Shown here one piece after another: positions 1-7,816 of a stretch of DNA of 64,000 nt. Position numbers and translations under genes: made by a program. Position 1 is the stretch's first letter; each line of letters starts with the position of its first letter. Below the pieces are notes generated by a model. The model did no database searches, was not told the DNA's origin, and saw only the letters and a list, made by a program, of their open reading frames with translations. This stretch comes from Sphingomonas yunnanensis (GTDB taxonomy: Bacteria > Pseudomonadota > Alphaproteobacteria > Sphingomonadales > Sphingomonadaceae): the NCBI RefSeq assembly GCF_019898765.1, contig NZ_JAIOKB010000002.1:558001-622000 (forward strand), read 5' to 3'.

Positions 1-327
1 CAGACGGGGATCAAGCATCTCGACATGACGATCTCGATGGCGCGCCTCGGCCCGCCCGGCGCGGCCAACGGCAATTGGTTCATCACCGTCGGCGCGATCC
101 CCTCGATGGACTGGAGCCCGACCAACCCGGGCTACGCCGCCTTCGGTCGAGTCGTGGCGGGGCAGGCGACGGTGAAGCGCATCCTCGCCGAGCCCACCGG
201 GGGCGGGATGAAGGGCACGCTGATCCTCCAGCCGGTCCGCGTCGACAAGGCGATCCGGCTCGACGGCGCCGCCAGGCCGACCGGCCGGCCGCGCCCGTGG
301 CTGATCGAGCGCCGCCGCGACGGCTGA
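1..327 (+). CDS. Peptidyl-prolyl cis-trans isomerase, cyclophilin type (C-terminal part)
   Basis: The gene is cut by the window edge; 108 C-terminal residues and the stop are present. The fragment reads through ISMARLGPPGAANGNWFI and a YAAFGRVVAGQ stretch, which match the cyclophilin core where a Q/N-W-F-I-T strand and an F-G-x-V loop line the active site. Cyclophilins catalyse proline cis-trans isomerisation during protein folding. Location (periplasm or cytoplasm) cannot be judged because the N-terminus is missing. The arginine-rich tail after the isomerase core is short and probably unstructured. The family call is firm; the subtype is not. Confidence 0.85.
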   Translation, partial: QTGIKHLDMTISMARLGPPGAANGNWFITVGAIPSMDWSPTNPGYAAFGRVVAGQATVKRILAEPTGGGMKGTLILQPVRVDKAIRLDGAARPTGRPRPWLIERRRDG

Positions 328-374
328 ACTCCCGGCGCTTGCGGCTCGTTAGGGTGCGAGCGAAGGAGAATGAC

Positions 375-566
375 ATGAGCGAGCAGCCGAACAAGCCGGG
401 CGGTGACTTCCGCGAGGACGGCAAGGTCCGCGACGCGGGCGACGAGCAGGCGGTCAAGAACCAGGGCGGCACCACGCCCGAGGCCTATCCCAAGAAGGAC
501 GGCGGCCGTGCCACCGGCGAGGACAGCGCGGTCGGCGCGGGTCGCGGCGAGAGCGACGGGCAGTAG
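375..566 (+). CDS. Small hydrophilic hypothetical protein
   Basis: A 63-residue protein, highly charged and rich in Gly, Asp, Glu and Lys, with no membrane segment or cysteine. It has an AAGGAGAA ribosome-binding site 5 bases before the ATG, so it is probably expressed. The composition suggests an intrinsically disordered protein, similar in style to small stress-related proteins, but no family is recognised. It lies 47 bp after the cyclophilin gene on the same strand and may be cotranscribed. The thioesterase gene converges on it from the right. Confidence 0.6.
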   Translation: MSEQPNKPGGDFREDGKVRDAGDEQAVKNQGGTTPEAYPKKDGGRATGEDSAVGAGRGESDGQ

Positions 567-569
567 CGT

Positions 570-998
570 CTACCCGCGCGGCAGCGCCTCGACATAGGCG
601 CGCACCGCGTCGGCGATCGGCACCGGGCGGCCGGTCGGGAGATGGACGTTGACGCTCACCATCGTGATGACGCTGCACAGCGCGCCGCTGGCCGGGTTGG
701 TCAGCTCGAAGCGCAGCGTCATGCTGGTGGTGCCGATCTTCTCCACTCGGACATGCGCCTCGACCTCGTCGCCCCAGGTGAAGGGCGCGAGATAGTCGAG
801 TTCGGCGCGGCGGACGTGGAACTCGCTCTCCTCCCAGACGGGGCCGAGCGCTTCGGCGATGCCGCTGGCGCGCCAGAACTCGGTCGCGGCGACGTCGGCA
901 TATTCGAGGTAGCGCGAGTTGAAGACGACCCGCTGGCCGTCGATCTCGGCGTAGCGAACGCGGAAGCGGGTGGAGAAGGCGAAGCCGGGACGGGTCAT
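570..998 (-). CDS. Acyl-CoA thioesterase of the hotdog (4HBT/YbgC-FadM) family
   Basis: This 142-residue protein has the 4HBT signature near its N-terminus: VRYAEIDGQRVVFNSRYLEY, with Asp20 at the position of the catalytic aspartate of the YbgC/FadM group. The usual G-H-V-N motif reads R-V-V-F-N-S here, a modest departure. The family hydrolyses acyl-CoA thioesters in the cytoplasm as a small oligomer. Length fits the family. The gene stands alone between convergent and same-strand neighbours, which gives no substrate clue. Long-chain or aromatic acyl-CoA substrates are both possible. Confidence 0.8.
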   Translation of the reverse strand: MTRPGFAFSTRFRVRYAEIDGQRVVFNSRYLEYADVAATEFWRASGIAEALGPVWEESEFHVRRAELDYLAPFTWGDEVEAHVRVEKIGTTSMTLRFELTNPASGALCSVITMVSVNVHLPTGRPVPIADAVRAYVEALPRG

Positions 999-1056
999 AG
1001 GCGGCGCGCTGTGACGGTGCCACGGCGCCGGGTCAACCGACGACGCGACGTCCGCC

Positions 1057-1740
1057 TCACAGCTCGATCACGCGATCGGGCAGCTCGTTGACGTCGCTCG
1101 CGCTCTTGGGCAGCTGCTCGGCGAGGATCGCGCCGATCACGCCCACCGCCGCGACCATACCCGCGCCCGCCTGCCCGGCCCTGACCGAGTCGACCAGCGC
1201 CGCCATCGCCGCGCCCCAGCGCTCGGGCGGCACCGCGGCGTGGACCGCGCGGTCGGCGACGATCTCCGCGGCATGCTCGTCGGCGGAGAGGTAGAGCAGC
1301 ACCGCCTCGCGCCCCGCGGTGCGGCGCTCCGCGGCGAGGCGGAAGTAGAGCAAAGCGCGCCGCCGCACACGCCGTCGCCGGGTCGCGCGCGGGGTCAGCG
1401 CGAGTCGCAGCGGCATCCAGGCGAGCAGCAATCGCGTGAGCAGAAAGGTCGCCGCCTGCGCCACGAGCAGCAGCGCGAGCGCGGTCGCGCGCGACTCGCC
1501 CCAGCCCCAGCCCCAGCCCCAGCCCCAGCCGTTGCCGGGCGCGAGCGACGCGGGCCACAGCGCCGCCGCGGCGGGCACCGCCAGCGTGGCGAGCAGCGCA
1601 TAATGGAGCGCGACGTCATGATAGGCGTCGGAGCGCTCGCTCACCACGGTGACGATCTCGCCGTCGGTGGCGCGCTCGGCCCTGGTGACCGCCTCGGTCA
1701 CCGCGGCGCGCTCGGCGGGGGTGAGCACCAGCCGCGCCAT
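1057..1740 (-). CDS. TPM-domain membrane protein (YgcG-related), second paralogue
   Basis: The 227-residue protein starts with a TPM-like region (LTPAERAAVTEAVTRAE, then ATDGEIVTVVSERSDAY) and continues with two hydrophobic segments around residues 45-60 and 85-105 and a second conserved block (AVLLYLSADEHAAEIVAD). Between the membrane segments lies a Gly-Trp repeat made by five perfect 6-bp units. The start codon overlaps the stop of the upstream TPM gene (ATGA), so the two are translationally coupled. TPM proteins are usually found with LemA, as here, and are linked to envelope or photosystem-type membrane maintenance. The exact role is unknown. Confidence 0.8.
   Translation of the reverse strand: MARLVLTPAERAAVTEAVTRAERATDGEIVTVVSERSDAYHDVALHYALLATLAVPAAAALWPASLAPGNGWGWGWGWGWGESRATALALLLVAQAATFLLTRLLLAWMPLRLALTPRATRRRRVRRRALLYFRLAAERRTAGREAVLLYLSADEHAAEIVADRAVHAAVPPERWGAAMAALVDSVRAGQAGAGMVAAVGVIGAILAEQLPKSASDVNELPDRVIEL
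1501..1530 (-). repeat. Tandem 6-bp repeat coding for Gly-Trp units
   Basis: Five perfect copies of CCAGCC on the plus strand, read as GGCTGG on the coding strand, give an alternating Gly-Trp run in the short loop between the two membrane segments of the TPM protein. Because the unit is six bases, copy-number change would alter loop length without breaking the frame. Confidence 0.9.
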
Positions 1741-2546
1741 CACCAGCTCCCGCTCGCGCCGCCGCCGCCGAACGAGCCGCCGCCGCCGGAGAAGCCTCCA
1801 CCGGAGAAGCCGCCTCCCGACGAGCCGCCGCCGCCCCAGCCCGAGCCGGCGCCCCAGATCACCACCGGCGCCACGCCGCCACGATAGCGGCTGCCCCCGG
1901 CGGAGCGGCGCAGCAGCGGCAGCAGCACGAAGACGAGCACGACCGCGATCCAGAAAGCGGCGACCATCCAGTCGCCGCCCTGATCCTGCGCTGGTGCCGG
2001 CCTGGCGCTGGCCTGCGCGGCGCGGCGCTCGGCGGCCTCGGGCGGCAGCTTGAGCTGCTCGGCGAGCTGCTGCGCGCCGGCGACGATGCCGCCCGGCATA
2101 TCGCCGCCGCGGAAGCGCGGCAGGATGGTCTGGTTGACGACGATGCTGGCATAAGCGTCGGTGACGATCGGTTCGAGCCCGTAGCCGACCTCGACCCGTA
2201 CCTTGCGCTCGCTCGGTGCGACCAGCAGGATCACGCCGTTGTTCGCGCCCTTCTGCCCGATGCCCCAGGCGCGGCCGAGCCGATAGCCATAGTCCTCGAT
2301 CGTATAGCCCTGCAGGCTCGGCACGGTGGCGACGACGAGCTGGCGCGACGAGGCCTGCTCGACCGCGGCGGAGAGCTGCTCGAGCTGGCGTACCTGGTCG
2401 GCGTCGAGCAGCTTGGCGGCGTCGACGACGCGACCGCTGAGCGGCGGGAACTGCTGCGCGGTCGCGGCCGTCGCGGCGAGCAGCCACAGCGCCGCGAGCA
2501 GCAGCGCGCACCAGCGCTGCAGGAGCGCCGAGATGTTGTCCGCCAC
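1740..2546 (-). CDS. TPM-domain protein with Gly/Ser-rich tail (YgcG family)
   Basis: The mature protein begins with QFPPLSGRVVDAAKLLDADQ, the classic YgcG/TPM opening, and carries the TPM core (VATVPSLQGYTIEDYGYRLG, then KGANNGVILLVAPSERKVRV and GYGLEPIVTDAYA). A membrane anchor lies near WMVAAFWIAVVLVFVLLPLL, followed by a long Gly/Ser/Phe repeat tail. The signal peptide is ALLQRWCALLLAALWLLA. I placed the start at a GTG 18 codons before the mature QFPP end of the signal region; the frame stays open upstream through a palindromic repeat to an ATG at 2693, 9 bp after lemA, which is the alternative. Neighbours lemA and the second TPM gene form one operon. Confidence 0.8.
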   Translation of the reverse strand: MADNISALLQRWCALLLAALWLLAATAATAQQFPPLSGRVVDAAKLLDADQVRQLEQLSAAVEQASSRQLVVATVPSLQGYTIEDYGYRLGRAWGIGQKGANNGVILLVAPSERKVRVEVGYGLEPIVTDAYASIVVNQTILPRFRGGDMPGGIVAGAQQLAEQLKLPPEAAERRAAQASARPAPAQDQGGDWMVAAFWIAVVLVFVLLPLLRRSAGGSRYRGGVAPVVIWGAGSGWGGGGSSGGGFSGGGFSGGGGSFGGGGASGSW

Positions 2547-2560
2547 GTCCGCGGCGCGAG

Positions 2561-2640
2561 CGTGCTCCTGCGCACGCAGGAGCCCAGGGTCACGAACGCC
2601 GTTCCGGAGGCCCTGGGCTCCGGCGTTCGCCGGAGCACGC
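2561..2640. repeat. Palindromic intergenic element, family A
   Basis: An 80-bp element with GTGCTCC at one end and GGAGCAC at the other. It contains two inner hairpins plus a CCCAGGG/CCCTGGG pair, so it can fold as a three-armed cruciform. Related copies lie at 7715, 15948, 17724, 21261, 37232, 48385 and 50602 in this window. It lies between lemA and the TPM gene and keeps the TPM reading frame open. Confidence 0.85.
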
Positions 2641-2702
2641 TTCCGCCTCGATGGGTCGGACACCGATCCGCGCCGGAGCGCGCGCGCGATCATCGTCGCG
2701 GC

Positions 2703-3281
2703 TCAGCTGCCGAAGTTGACCGTCGGCGCCTGCTCGGCGCCGGGGCTCGTCGCCTGGAACGGCACGAGCGGCTTGGCGCCGTAGAAGATCCTGGCGCCGA
2801 CCGCGTCGGGGAAGGTGCGGATCCGCGTGTTATAATCCTGCACCGCCTGGTTGTAGTCGCGCCGCGCGATGGTGATGCGGTTCTCCGTCCCCTCCAGCTG
2901 CGACTGGAGCGAGAGGAAGTTCTGGTTCGACTTGAGGTCGGGATAGGCCTCCTGCAGACGCTGCAGCGACAGCGTCACCGCGTTCTGCGCGGCGGCGTAG
3001 CGCTGCACCGCGGCCGGGTCGCTGAGCTGGTCGCCGCTCACCTGGACCCGATTGGCCGAGGCGCGCGCCTCGGTGACCCGGGTGAGGACGTCCGATTCCT
3101 GCTTGGCGTAGCCCTTCACCGTCGCGACGAGGTTGGGGATCAGGTCGGCGCGGCGCTGATATTCGTTCTGCACGTCGGCCCAGCGCGCCTTGGCATTCTC
3201 CTCGGCGGTGGGAACGCTGTTCACCCCGCAGGCGGCGAGCGGCAGGGCCATCACGAGCGCGGCGGCGCGGCGGTGCATCAT
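2703..3281 (-). CDS. lemA: LemA family lipoprotein
   Basis: The 192-residue protein has a lipoprotein signal ending in LPLAAC (Cys18), so it is probably anchored to a membrane. The LemA core follows: ARWADVQNEYQRRADLIPNL, VATVKGYAKQE, and the helical repeats ending in LQSQLEGTENRI and RDYNQAVQDYN. LemA proteins are helical bundles found beside TPM proteins, and their biochemical role is poorly defined. Here lemA is the first gene of the lemA-TPM-TPM set on the minus strand. Two adjacent ATG codons are possible starts, preceded by an AGGGGAT-type purine run. Confidence 0.92.
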   Translation of the reverse strand: MMHRRAAALVMALPLAACGVNSVPTAEENAKARWADVQNEYQRRADLIPNLVATVKGYAKQESDVLTRVTEARASANRVQVSGDQLSDPAAVQRYAAAQNAVTLSLQRLQEAYPDLKSNQNFLSLQSQLEGTENRITIARRDYNQAVQDYNTRIRTFPDAVGARIFYGAKPLVPFQATSPGAEQAPTVNFGS

Positions 3282-3371
3282 CTCGAAATCCCCTTTTCCC
3301 GCGAACTATACGCCGGCGCCAACGCGGGCGTCGCGGTAAAAGTTACCAGGGGAGCAACGATCTTCTCGCGG

Positions 3372-3764
3372 TCAGCCGCCGGCGGCGGCCCCCGGCGCCT
3401 GCCAGCGCGCGCGCTCCTCGAGCAGGCGAGTCACCGCCGCCATGTTCGCGCTGCCCCACTCGCACAGCGGCGCCAGCGCGGCGGCGAGGCCGTGGCCGAG
3501 CGGCGTCAGCGTGTAATCCACGCGCGGCGGCACTTCGCGATAGTCGCGGCGGGTGACGATGCCGTCGGCCTCGAGTTCCTTGAGCTGCTGGATCAGCACT
3601 TTGTCGCTGACGCCGCGGACCGCGCGCTTGAGCGCGCCGTAGCGGTTCGGTCCCTGCATGAGGAAGTAGATGATCAGCGGCTTCCACTTGCCCGCGATCA
3701 CGCGGAGCGTGGCGTCGAGCCCGCAGCTGAAGCCGGCGGCGGGAAGGTCAGCGACGTTCGTCAT
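3372..3764 (-). CDS. HxlR-family winged-helix transcriptional regulator
   Basis: A 130-residue protein with the HxlR fold: Cys in [20 protein letters not shown], then the recognition region [20 protein letters not shown] and the wing ([18 protein letters not shown]). The N-terminal cysteine of the C-G-L motif is a possible redox or electrophile sensor, as in the QorR/YodB group. I chose the ATG at 3764, since the upstream extension lies in the promoter. It is divergent from an SDR oxidoreductase gene with 88 bp between them, so it most likely controls itself and that gene. Confidence 0.9.
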   Translation of the reverse strand: MTNVADLPAAGFSCGLDATLRVIAGKWKPLIIYFLMQGPNRYGALKRAVRGVSDKVLIQQLKELEADGIVTRRDYREVPPRVDYTLTPLGHGLAAALAPLCEWGSANMAAVTRLLEERARWQAPGAAAGG

Positions 3765-3771
3765 TTTCGGG

Positions 3772-3804
3772 TACTTACCAGAAGGTGCATACTTGTCGAC
3801 AGGT
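3772..3804. promoter_or_regulatory. Probable HxlR operator in the divergent promoter
   Basis: Two imperfect dyads lie side by side between the regulator and the SDR gene. The first is TACTTACC-AGAA-GGTGCATA (3772-3791), resembling the TACTTACC half-sites of HxlR/QorR-type operators. The second is ACTTGTCGACAGGT (3791-3804), which is almost a perfect palindrome. They are lower in GC than their surroundings. Confidence 0.5.
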
Positions 3805-3852
3805 AGGCACGCCATCAGCTCTGCGCCAGTTCGAAGAACGGAGCAGACGACC

Positions 3853-4587
3853 ATGAAGAGACTGGAAGGCAAGACCGCGGTAGTGACCGGCGGCGGGACG
3901 GGCATCGGCTTCGCGACCGCGAGGCGCTTCGTCGACGAGGGCGCGTTCGTCTACGTCACCGGGCGCCGGCAGGAGCCGCTCGACCGTGCGGTGGAAGGTC
4001 TCGGCGGCAACGTGCGCGCGGTGCAGGGATCGGTGTCCGACCTCGCCGACCTCGCGCGGCTGTTCGATCAGGTGAAGGCCGAGCGCGGCACGCTCGACGT
4101 GCTCTTCGCCAACGCCGGGCACGGCGACCTCGTCCCGCTCGGCGAGATCACCGAGGAGCAGTATCAGCGCACCTTCGACATCAACGTCAAGGGCGTGCTG
4201 TTCACGGTGCAGGCGGCGCTGCCGCTGATGCGCGCGGGCGGCTCGATCATCCTCACCGGCTCGACCACGGGGTCGATGGGGACGCCCGCCTTCAGCGTCT
4301 ACAGCGCGACCAAGGCGGCGGTGCGCAACTTCGCGCGCAGCTGGGCGCAGGACCTGCGCGGCACCGGGATCCGCGTCAACGTGCTCTCGCCCGGGCCGAC
4401 GCTGACCGAGCTGGCGCAGGAGGTGGTCGGCCGCGACGCGATGGTCGAGCTGGGCGCGGGCACGCCGATCGGCCGCGTCGGCCAGCCCGACGAGATCGCC
4501 GCGGTGGCCGCCTTCCTCGCCTCCTCCGACAGCAGCTTCATGACCGGCAGCGAGGTCTTCGCCGACGGCGGGCTGGCGCAGATCTGA
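3853..4587 (+). CDS. SDR-family NAD(P)-dependent oxidoreductase
   Basis: A 244-residue classical short-chain dehydrogenase. The cofactor motif TGGGTGIG is at residues 12-19, NAG at 87-89, and the catalytic Tyr150 and Lys154 sit in YSATK with Ser138 upstream. The C-terminal substrate loop ends in the usual [14 protein letters not shown]. It belongs to the glucose/3-oxoacyl-reductase-like group often placed beside HxlR regulators, where it is thought to reduce reactive carbonyls or quinones. The substrate cannot be told from sequence. Expression is likely de-repressed through the divergent HxlR regulator. Confidence 0.9.
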   Translation: MKRLEGKTAVVTGGGTGIGFATARRFVDEGAFVYVTGRRQEPLDRAVEGLGGNVRAVQGSVSDLADLARLFDQVKAERGTLDVLFANAGHGDLVPLGEITEEQYQRTFDINVKGVLFTVQAALPLMRAGGSIILTGSTTGSMGTPAFSVYSATKAAVRNFARSWAQDLRGTGIRVNVLSPGPTLTELAQEVVGRDAMVELGAGTPIGRVGQPDEIAAVAAFLASSDSSFMTGSEVFADGGLAQI

Positions 4588-4641
4588 GCGCGCCGCGGCG
4601 ACTCACTGGACCGCGCCGCCGAACAGCGGCAACCTCGGGGC

Positions 4642-5406
4642 ATGGAACCCGATTCCCGCCAGGGCGCGCCGATGATCGAGCGCGCGCGCAGCGTCGCCGC
4701 GGGCTTCGCCGACGTCGGCCTGACCCAGGCCGAGGAGCTGCTGCGGCGCGTCTCGCCCGAGGGGCGCGCGCAGGCGCGCCGCGAGCGCGAGGCGCGGGCG
4801 CGGCGGCAGCGCCGGCTGCTCGTTCGGCTCGTGCTCGCCGCCGCGGCGTCGCTGCTGGTCTGGGCGCTGCTCGCGATCGCGGTGGCGCCCGCCGTGGCGC
4901 TCGCCGTGGCGGCGGCGCTGATGCTGCTGCTGACGACGCTGGTGCTGATCCGCGCTTCGCCGCGCGCGCCGGGACGCGAGGCGCTCGCCGGCGCGGCGCT
5001 GCCCGATCTCGCCGCCGAGGCGGCGCTGTGGCTCGCCGCGCAGCGCCGCGGGCTGCCGCCGCCCGCGCTGCGGCTGAGCGAGACGATGGCGCGGCGGCTC
5101 GAGACGCTCGCGCCGCGGCTCGCGCAGCTCGACCCGCGCAGCCCGGCGGCGGCGCAGGTCCGCGCGCTGATCGCGGTCGAGCTGCCCGACCTCGTCGACG
5201 GCTGGCGCGCGGTGCCGATCTCGCTGCGCGGCAGCACGCGCGACGGTGCGCCCGCGCCCGACCTGCTGCTCGAGAACGGGCTGCGGCTGCTCGACGGCGA
5301 GCTCGCCCGGGTCGACTCGCAGCTCGGCCGCGGCGCGCTCGACGGGATCGCGGTGCAGGGCCGCTACCTCGAGCTGAAGTACGACGCGGACGGCGACCTG
5401 CGCTGA
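4642..5406 (+). CDS. Hypothetical two-pass membrane protein
   Basis: The 254-residue protein has a basic N-terminal region (about residues 1-55), two adjacent hydrophobic segments at roughly 56-78 and 80-100, and an Ala/Leu/Arg-rich soluble C-terminal half with helical character. It is not a known enzyme that I can recognise. The alternative start is Met11 (4672). The small gene at 5479 follows on the same strand, and a hairpin lies between them. Composition is very GC-rich, like its neighbours. A role in the cytoplasmic membrane is the only supported inference. Confidence 0.6.
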   Translation: MEPDSRQGAPMIERARSVAAGFADVGLTQAEELLRRVSPEGRAQARREREARARRQRRLLVRLVLAAAASLLVWALLAIAVAPAVALAVAAALMLLLTTLVLIRASPRAPGREALAGAALPDLAAEAALWLAAQRRGLPPPALRLSETMARRLETLAPRLAQLDPRSPAAAQVRALIAVELPDLVDGWRAVPISLRGSTRDGAPAPDLLLENGLRLLDGELARVDSQLGRGALDGIAVQGRYLELKYDADGDLR

Positions 5407-5431
5407 ACGGCTCCGCGCGCCGGAGCGACGG

Positions 5432-5453
5432 ACCCGCTTGAGTCGAAGCGGGT
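5432..5453 (+). terminator. Hairpin between the membrane-protein gene and the next gene
   Basis: An 8-bp perfect stem (ACCCGCTT / AAGCGGGT) with a 6-base loop, followed by TAGAGC. There is no long T tract, so it may be an attenuator or transcript-end hairpin rather than a strong terminator. Confidence 0.4.
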
Positions 5454-5478
5454 TAGAGCAGCTCGAGAGGAGCACAGC

Positions 5479-5706
5479 ATGCGAGACGAGATCAGCCGGA
5501 CGCGCCAGCGCGAGATCGCCACCGAGCATCTGCTGTTCAAGCTGATCGAATATGTCGAGGCGCGCGACCCCGGGCTGCTCGACTTCCTCGAGGGGAGCCT
5601 GTCGCACCTGGGCGACCCGGCGCACGACGACAGCAAGGACGACGAGGGCGTGCGCGAGATCGCACGCCGCCTGATCGCGGGCGCGCGCGCGCAGGGCACG
5701 GGCTGA
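5479..5706 (+). CDS. Small hypothetical helical protein
   Basis: A 75-residue, acidic, mostly helical protein with no membrane segment. It opens with MRDEISRTRQREIATEHLLF and contains an acidic stretch (HDDSKDDEG). An AGAGGAG ribosome-binding site precedes the ATG. The MFS transporter gene follows after 5 bp, so the two are probably cotranscribed. No family is recognised; a regulatory or adaptor role is only a guess. Confidence 0.55.
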   Translation: MRDEISRTRQREIATEHLLFKLIEYVEARDPGLLDFLEGSLSHLGDPAHDDSKDDEGVREIARRLIAGARAQGTG

Positions 5707-5711
5707 GCGCG

Positions 5712-6944
5712 GTGCCGCCCGCGCTCGCGGCGGGCTCACCGGCCTATCGCCGCCTCACGCTGGCGATGCTGTTCGCCGGCTTCGCCACCTTCTCGACGCT
5801 CTACGCGGTGCAGCCGCTGCTGCCGCTGCTGGCGGCGCACTTCCGGCTGAGCGCGGAGGCGGCGTCGCTCGCGGTGTCGCTGGCGACCGGACCGCTCGCG
5901 CTCGGCATCCTCGTCGCCGGTGCGGTGTCGGACCGGGTCGGGCGCCGGCCGCTGATGGTGGCGGCGATGATCAGCGCGGCGCTGCTGACGGTGGCCGCGG
6001 CGGTGGTGCCCGGCTGGTACGGGCTGCTCGCGCTGCGGCTGCTCGCCGGGCTGGCGCTCGCGGGCGTGCCCGCGGTGGCGATGGCCTATGTCGCCGAGGA
6101 GGTCGACTCGGCGTCGATCGGCGCGGCGATGGGGCTCTATATCGCCGGCAGCGCGCTCGGCGGGATGGGCGGGCGGCTGGTCGCCAGCCTCGTCGCCGCG
6201 GTGGCGGACTGGCGCTGGGCGCTGGCGAGCGTCGGGCTGATCGGGCTCGCGCTGGCCGAGGCGTTCCGCCGGCTCGCGCCGCCGTCGCGGCGTTTCGCGC
6301 CGGGCGACGCCGGCTGGCTCGCGCTGCCTCGCGGCGCCGCGGCGCTGTTCCGCGACCCCGGACTACGGCTGCTCTATCTCGAGAGCTTCCTGCTGATGGG
6401 CGCGTTCGTGACCATCTACAATTACGCCGGCTTCCACCTGCTCGCGCCCCCGTACGGGCTGGGGCAGGCGACGATCGGCGCGGTGTTCCTGCTCTACGTG
6501 CTCGGCTCGATCAGCTCGCGGCTGTTCGGTGGGCTGGCGGGGCGGCTCGGGCGCCGCCGCGTCTTCTGGGTCCCGGTCGTGCTGCTGATGGCGGGCGTGG
6601 CGCTCACCGCCGCGGCGCCCTTGTGGCTGGTGATCCTCGGCATCGCGGTGCTCACGATCGGCTTCTTCGGCGCCCACTCGATCGCGAGCGCCTGGGTCGG
6701 TCGCCGCGGCGGCGCCGCGCGCGGACAGGCGGCGGCCTGGTATCTTTTCTTCTATTACCTCGGGTCGAGCCTGCTGGGATCGGCCGGCGGTATCGCCTGG
6801 ACACGCCACGGCTGGCCTGGGGTCGTCCTCTTCTGCACCGCGCTCGGCGGAATGGCGCTCCTCGGTGGCCTGCTGCTGGTGCGGGTGCGGCCGCTCCCCA
6901 CGCCCGAGGACGCCATGACCCAGCCGCCGCCCGCCTCGGCGTGA
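5712..6944 (+). CDS. MFS transporter, probable drug or metabolite exporter
   Basis: A 410-residue, 12-helix major facilitator. The helix 1 region reads LFAGFATFSTLYAVQPLLP, and the loop 2-3 signature reads GAVSDRVGRRPLM, the DHA1-type motif. A second half-signature (GGLAGRLGRRRVF) follows the long central loop. The pattern matches the YnfM/CynX-like exporters. The start is a GTG only 5 bp after the preceding small gene, so the two are coupled. The substrate cannot be predicted, and no regulator gene is next to it. Confidence 0.85.
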   Translation: MPPALAAGSPAYRRLTLAMLFAGFATFSTLYAVQPLLPLLAAHFRLSAEAASLAVSLATGPLALGILVAGAVSDRVGRRPLMVAAMISAALLTVAAAVVPGWYGLLALRLLAGLALAGVPAVAMAYVAEEVDSASIGAAMGLYIAGSALGGMGGRLVASLVAAVADWRWALASVGLIGLALAEAFRRLAPPSRRFAPGDAGWLALPRGAAALFRDPGLRLLYLESFLLMGAFVTIYNYAGFHLLAPPYGLGQATIGAVFLLYVLGSISSRLFGGLAGRLGRRRVFWVPVVLLMAGVALTAAAPLWLVILGIAVLTIGFFGAHSIASAWVGRRGGAARGQAAAWYLFFYYLGSSLLGSAGGIAWTRHGWPGVVLFCTALGGMALLGGLLLVRVRPLPTPEDAMTQPPPASA

Positions 6945-7021
6945 GCCCAACACTCCCGACCGGGGCGACCGTCACGCTCCGCGAGCCTCTATAACGCTCT
7001 GAGGTGAGTGCGGGGTGAGCG

Positions 7022-7675
7022 GTGCGGGTCGGGATCATCGGGGCGGGTCAGCTCGGCCAGGCGCTGGCGCGGCGCGCGGTCGTGGCGGGGCATGAAGTGA
7101 CGCTCGCCAACGCGCGCGCGCCCGAGACGATCTACGACCTCGCCGCGACGATCGGGTGTGCCACCGCGCGCGCCGACGACGTGCCCGGGCTGAGCGAGCT
7201 GGTGGTGCTCGCCATCCCCTTCACCGCGGTGTTCGCGCTCGCGCCGGGGCTGCTGGCGGGGCGAGTCGTCGCCGACGCCAACAATTACTACCCCGATCGC
7301 GACGGCCGGATCGCCGCGCTTGACTCGCGCTCGACCACGACCAGCGAGATGGTGGCGCGCCACTTTCCCGCGGCGACCGTGGTGAAGGCCTTCAACGCCA
7401 TCCTCGCGCGCGACCTGCGCGCGCCGCCGGTGCTGCCGGGCGGGGCACGCCGCGCGCTGCCGATCGCGGGCGACGACGAGGGCGCCTGCGCGCAGGTGGC
7501 GGCGCTGCACGGGTCGCTCGGCTATGCCGCGGTCGACGCCGGACCGCTGCCGGAAGGGTGGCGCTTCGAGCGCGCCAAGCCGGCCTATTGCGTGCCGCTC
7601 GACCGCGCCGGGCTGGTCGCCGCGCTCGACCGCGCCGAGCGCGACGTCGACCTGCCCGAGGGATCGTGGCGGTGA
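7022..7675 (+). CDS. NADP-binding oxidoreductase related to F420-dependent NADP reductase
   Basis: The 217-residue protein begins with a Rossmann motif (MRVGIIGAGQLGQALARRAV, GxGxxG at residues 7-12) and follows the NADP oxidoreductase coenzyme-F420-dependent domain: LANARAPET, VVLAIPF, VADANNYYPDRDG and VVKAFNA. In proteobacteria lacking F420 this family is thought to act on other substrates. The start is a GTG. The gene follows the MFS gene by 77 bp and ends before a palindromic element. The reaction is not assignable. Confidence 0.8.
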   Translation: MRVGIIGAGQLGQALARRAVVAGHEVTLANARAPETIYDLAATIGCATARADDVPGLSELVVLAIPFTAVFALAPGLLAGRVVADANNYYPDRDGRIAALDSRSTTTSEMVARHFPAATVVKAFNAILARDLRAPPVLPGGARRALPIAGDDEGACAQVAALHGSLGYAAVDAGPLPEGWRFERAKPAYCVPLDRAGLVAALDRAERDVDLPEGSWR

Positions 7676-7714
7676 CCGCGGCCCAACGTCCGCTCCACCC
7701 CATCTGACCGGCAG

Positions 7715-7793
7715 CGTGCTCCGGCGGACACCGGAGCCCGGGGCCACCCACGTGACGTCCGCCGCTCTGGGATCCCGCGGGCGCGGGAGCACG
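7715..7793. repeat. Palindromic intergenic element, family A
   Basis: A 79-bp copy of the CGTGCTCC...GGGAGCACG element lies between two convergent genes. Each half forms its own hairpin (CTCCGGCG...CCGGAG and CCCGCGGGCGCGGG). In this position it could also serve as a bidirectional transcript end. Confidence 0.8.
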
Positions 7794-7816
7794 TGTCCGC
7801 ATCGGTGAGGCGGACG

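Noticed and set aside
1057..2511. A single 484-residue frame spanning both TPM genes
   Set aside because: The upstream part is a shadow of the other TPM gene in a different frame. The ATGA overlap at 1738-1742 gives two separate, well-formed proteins.
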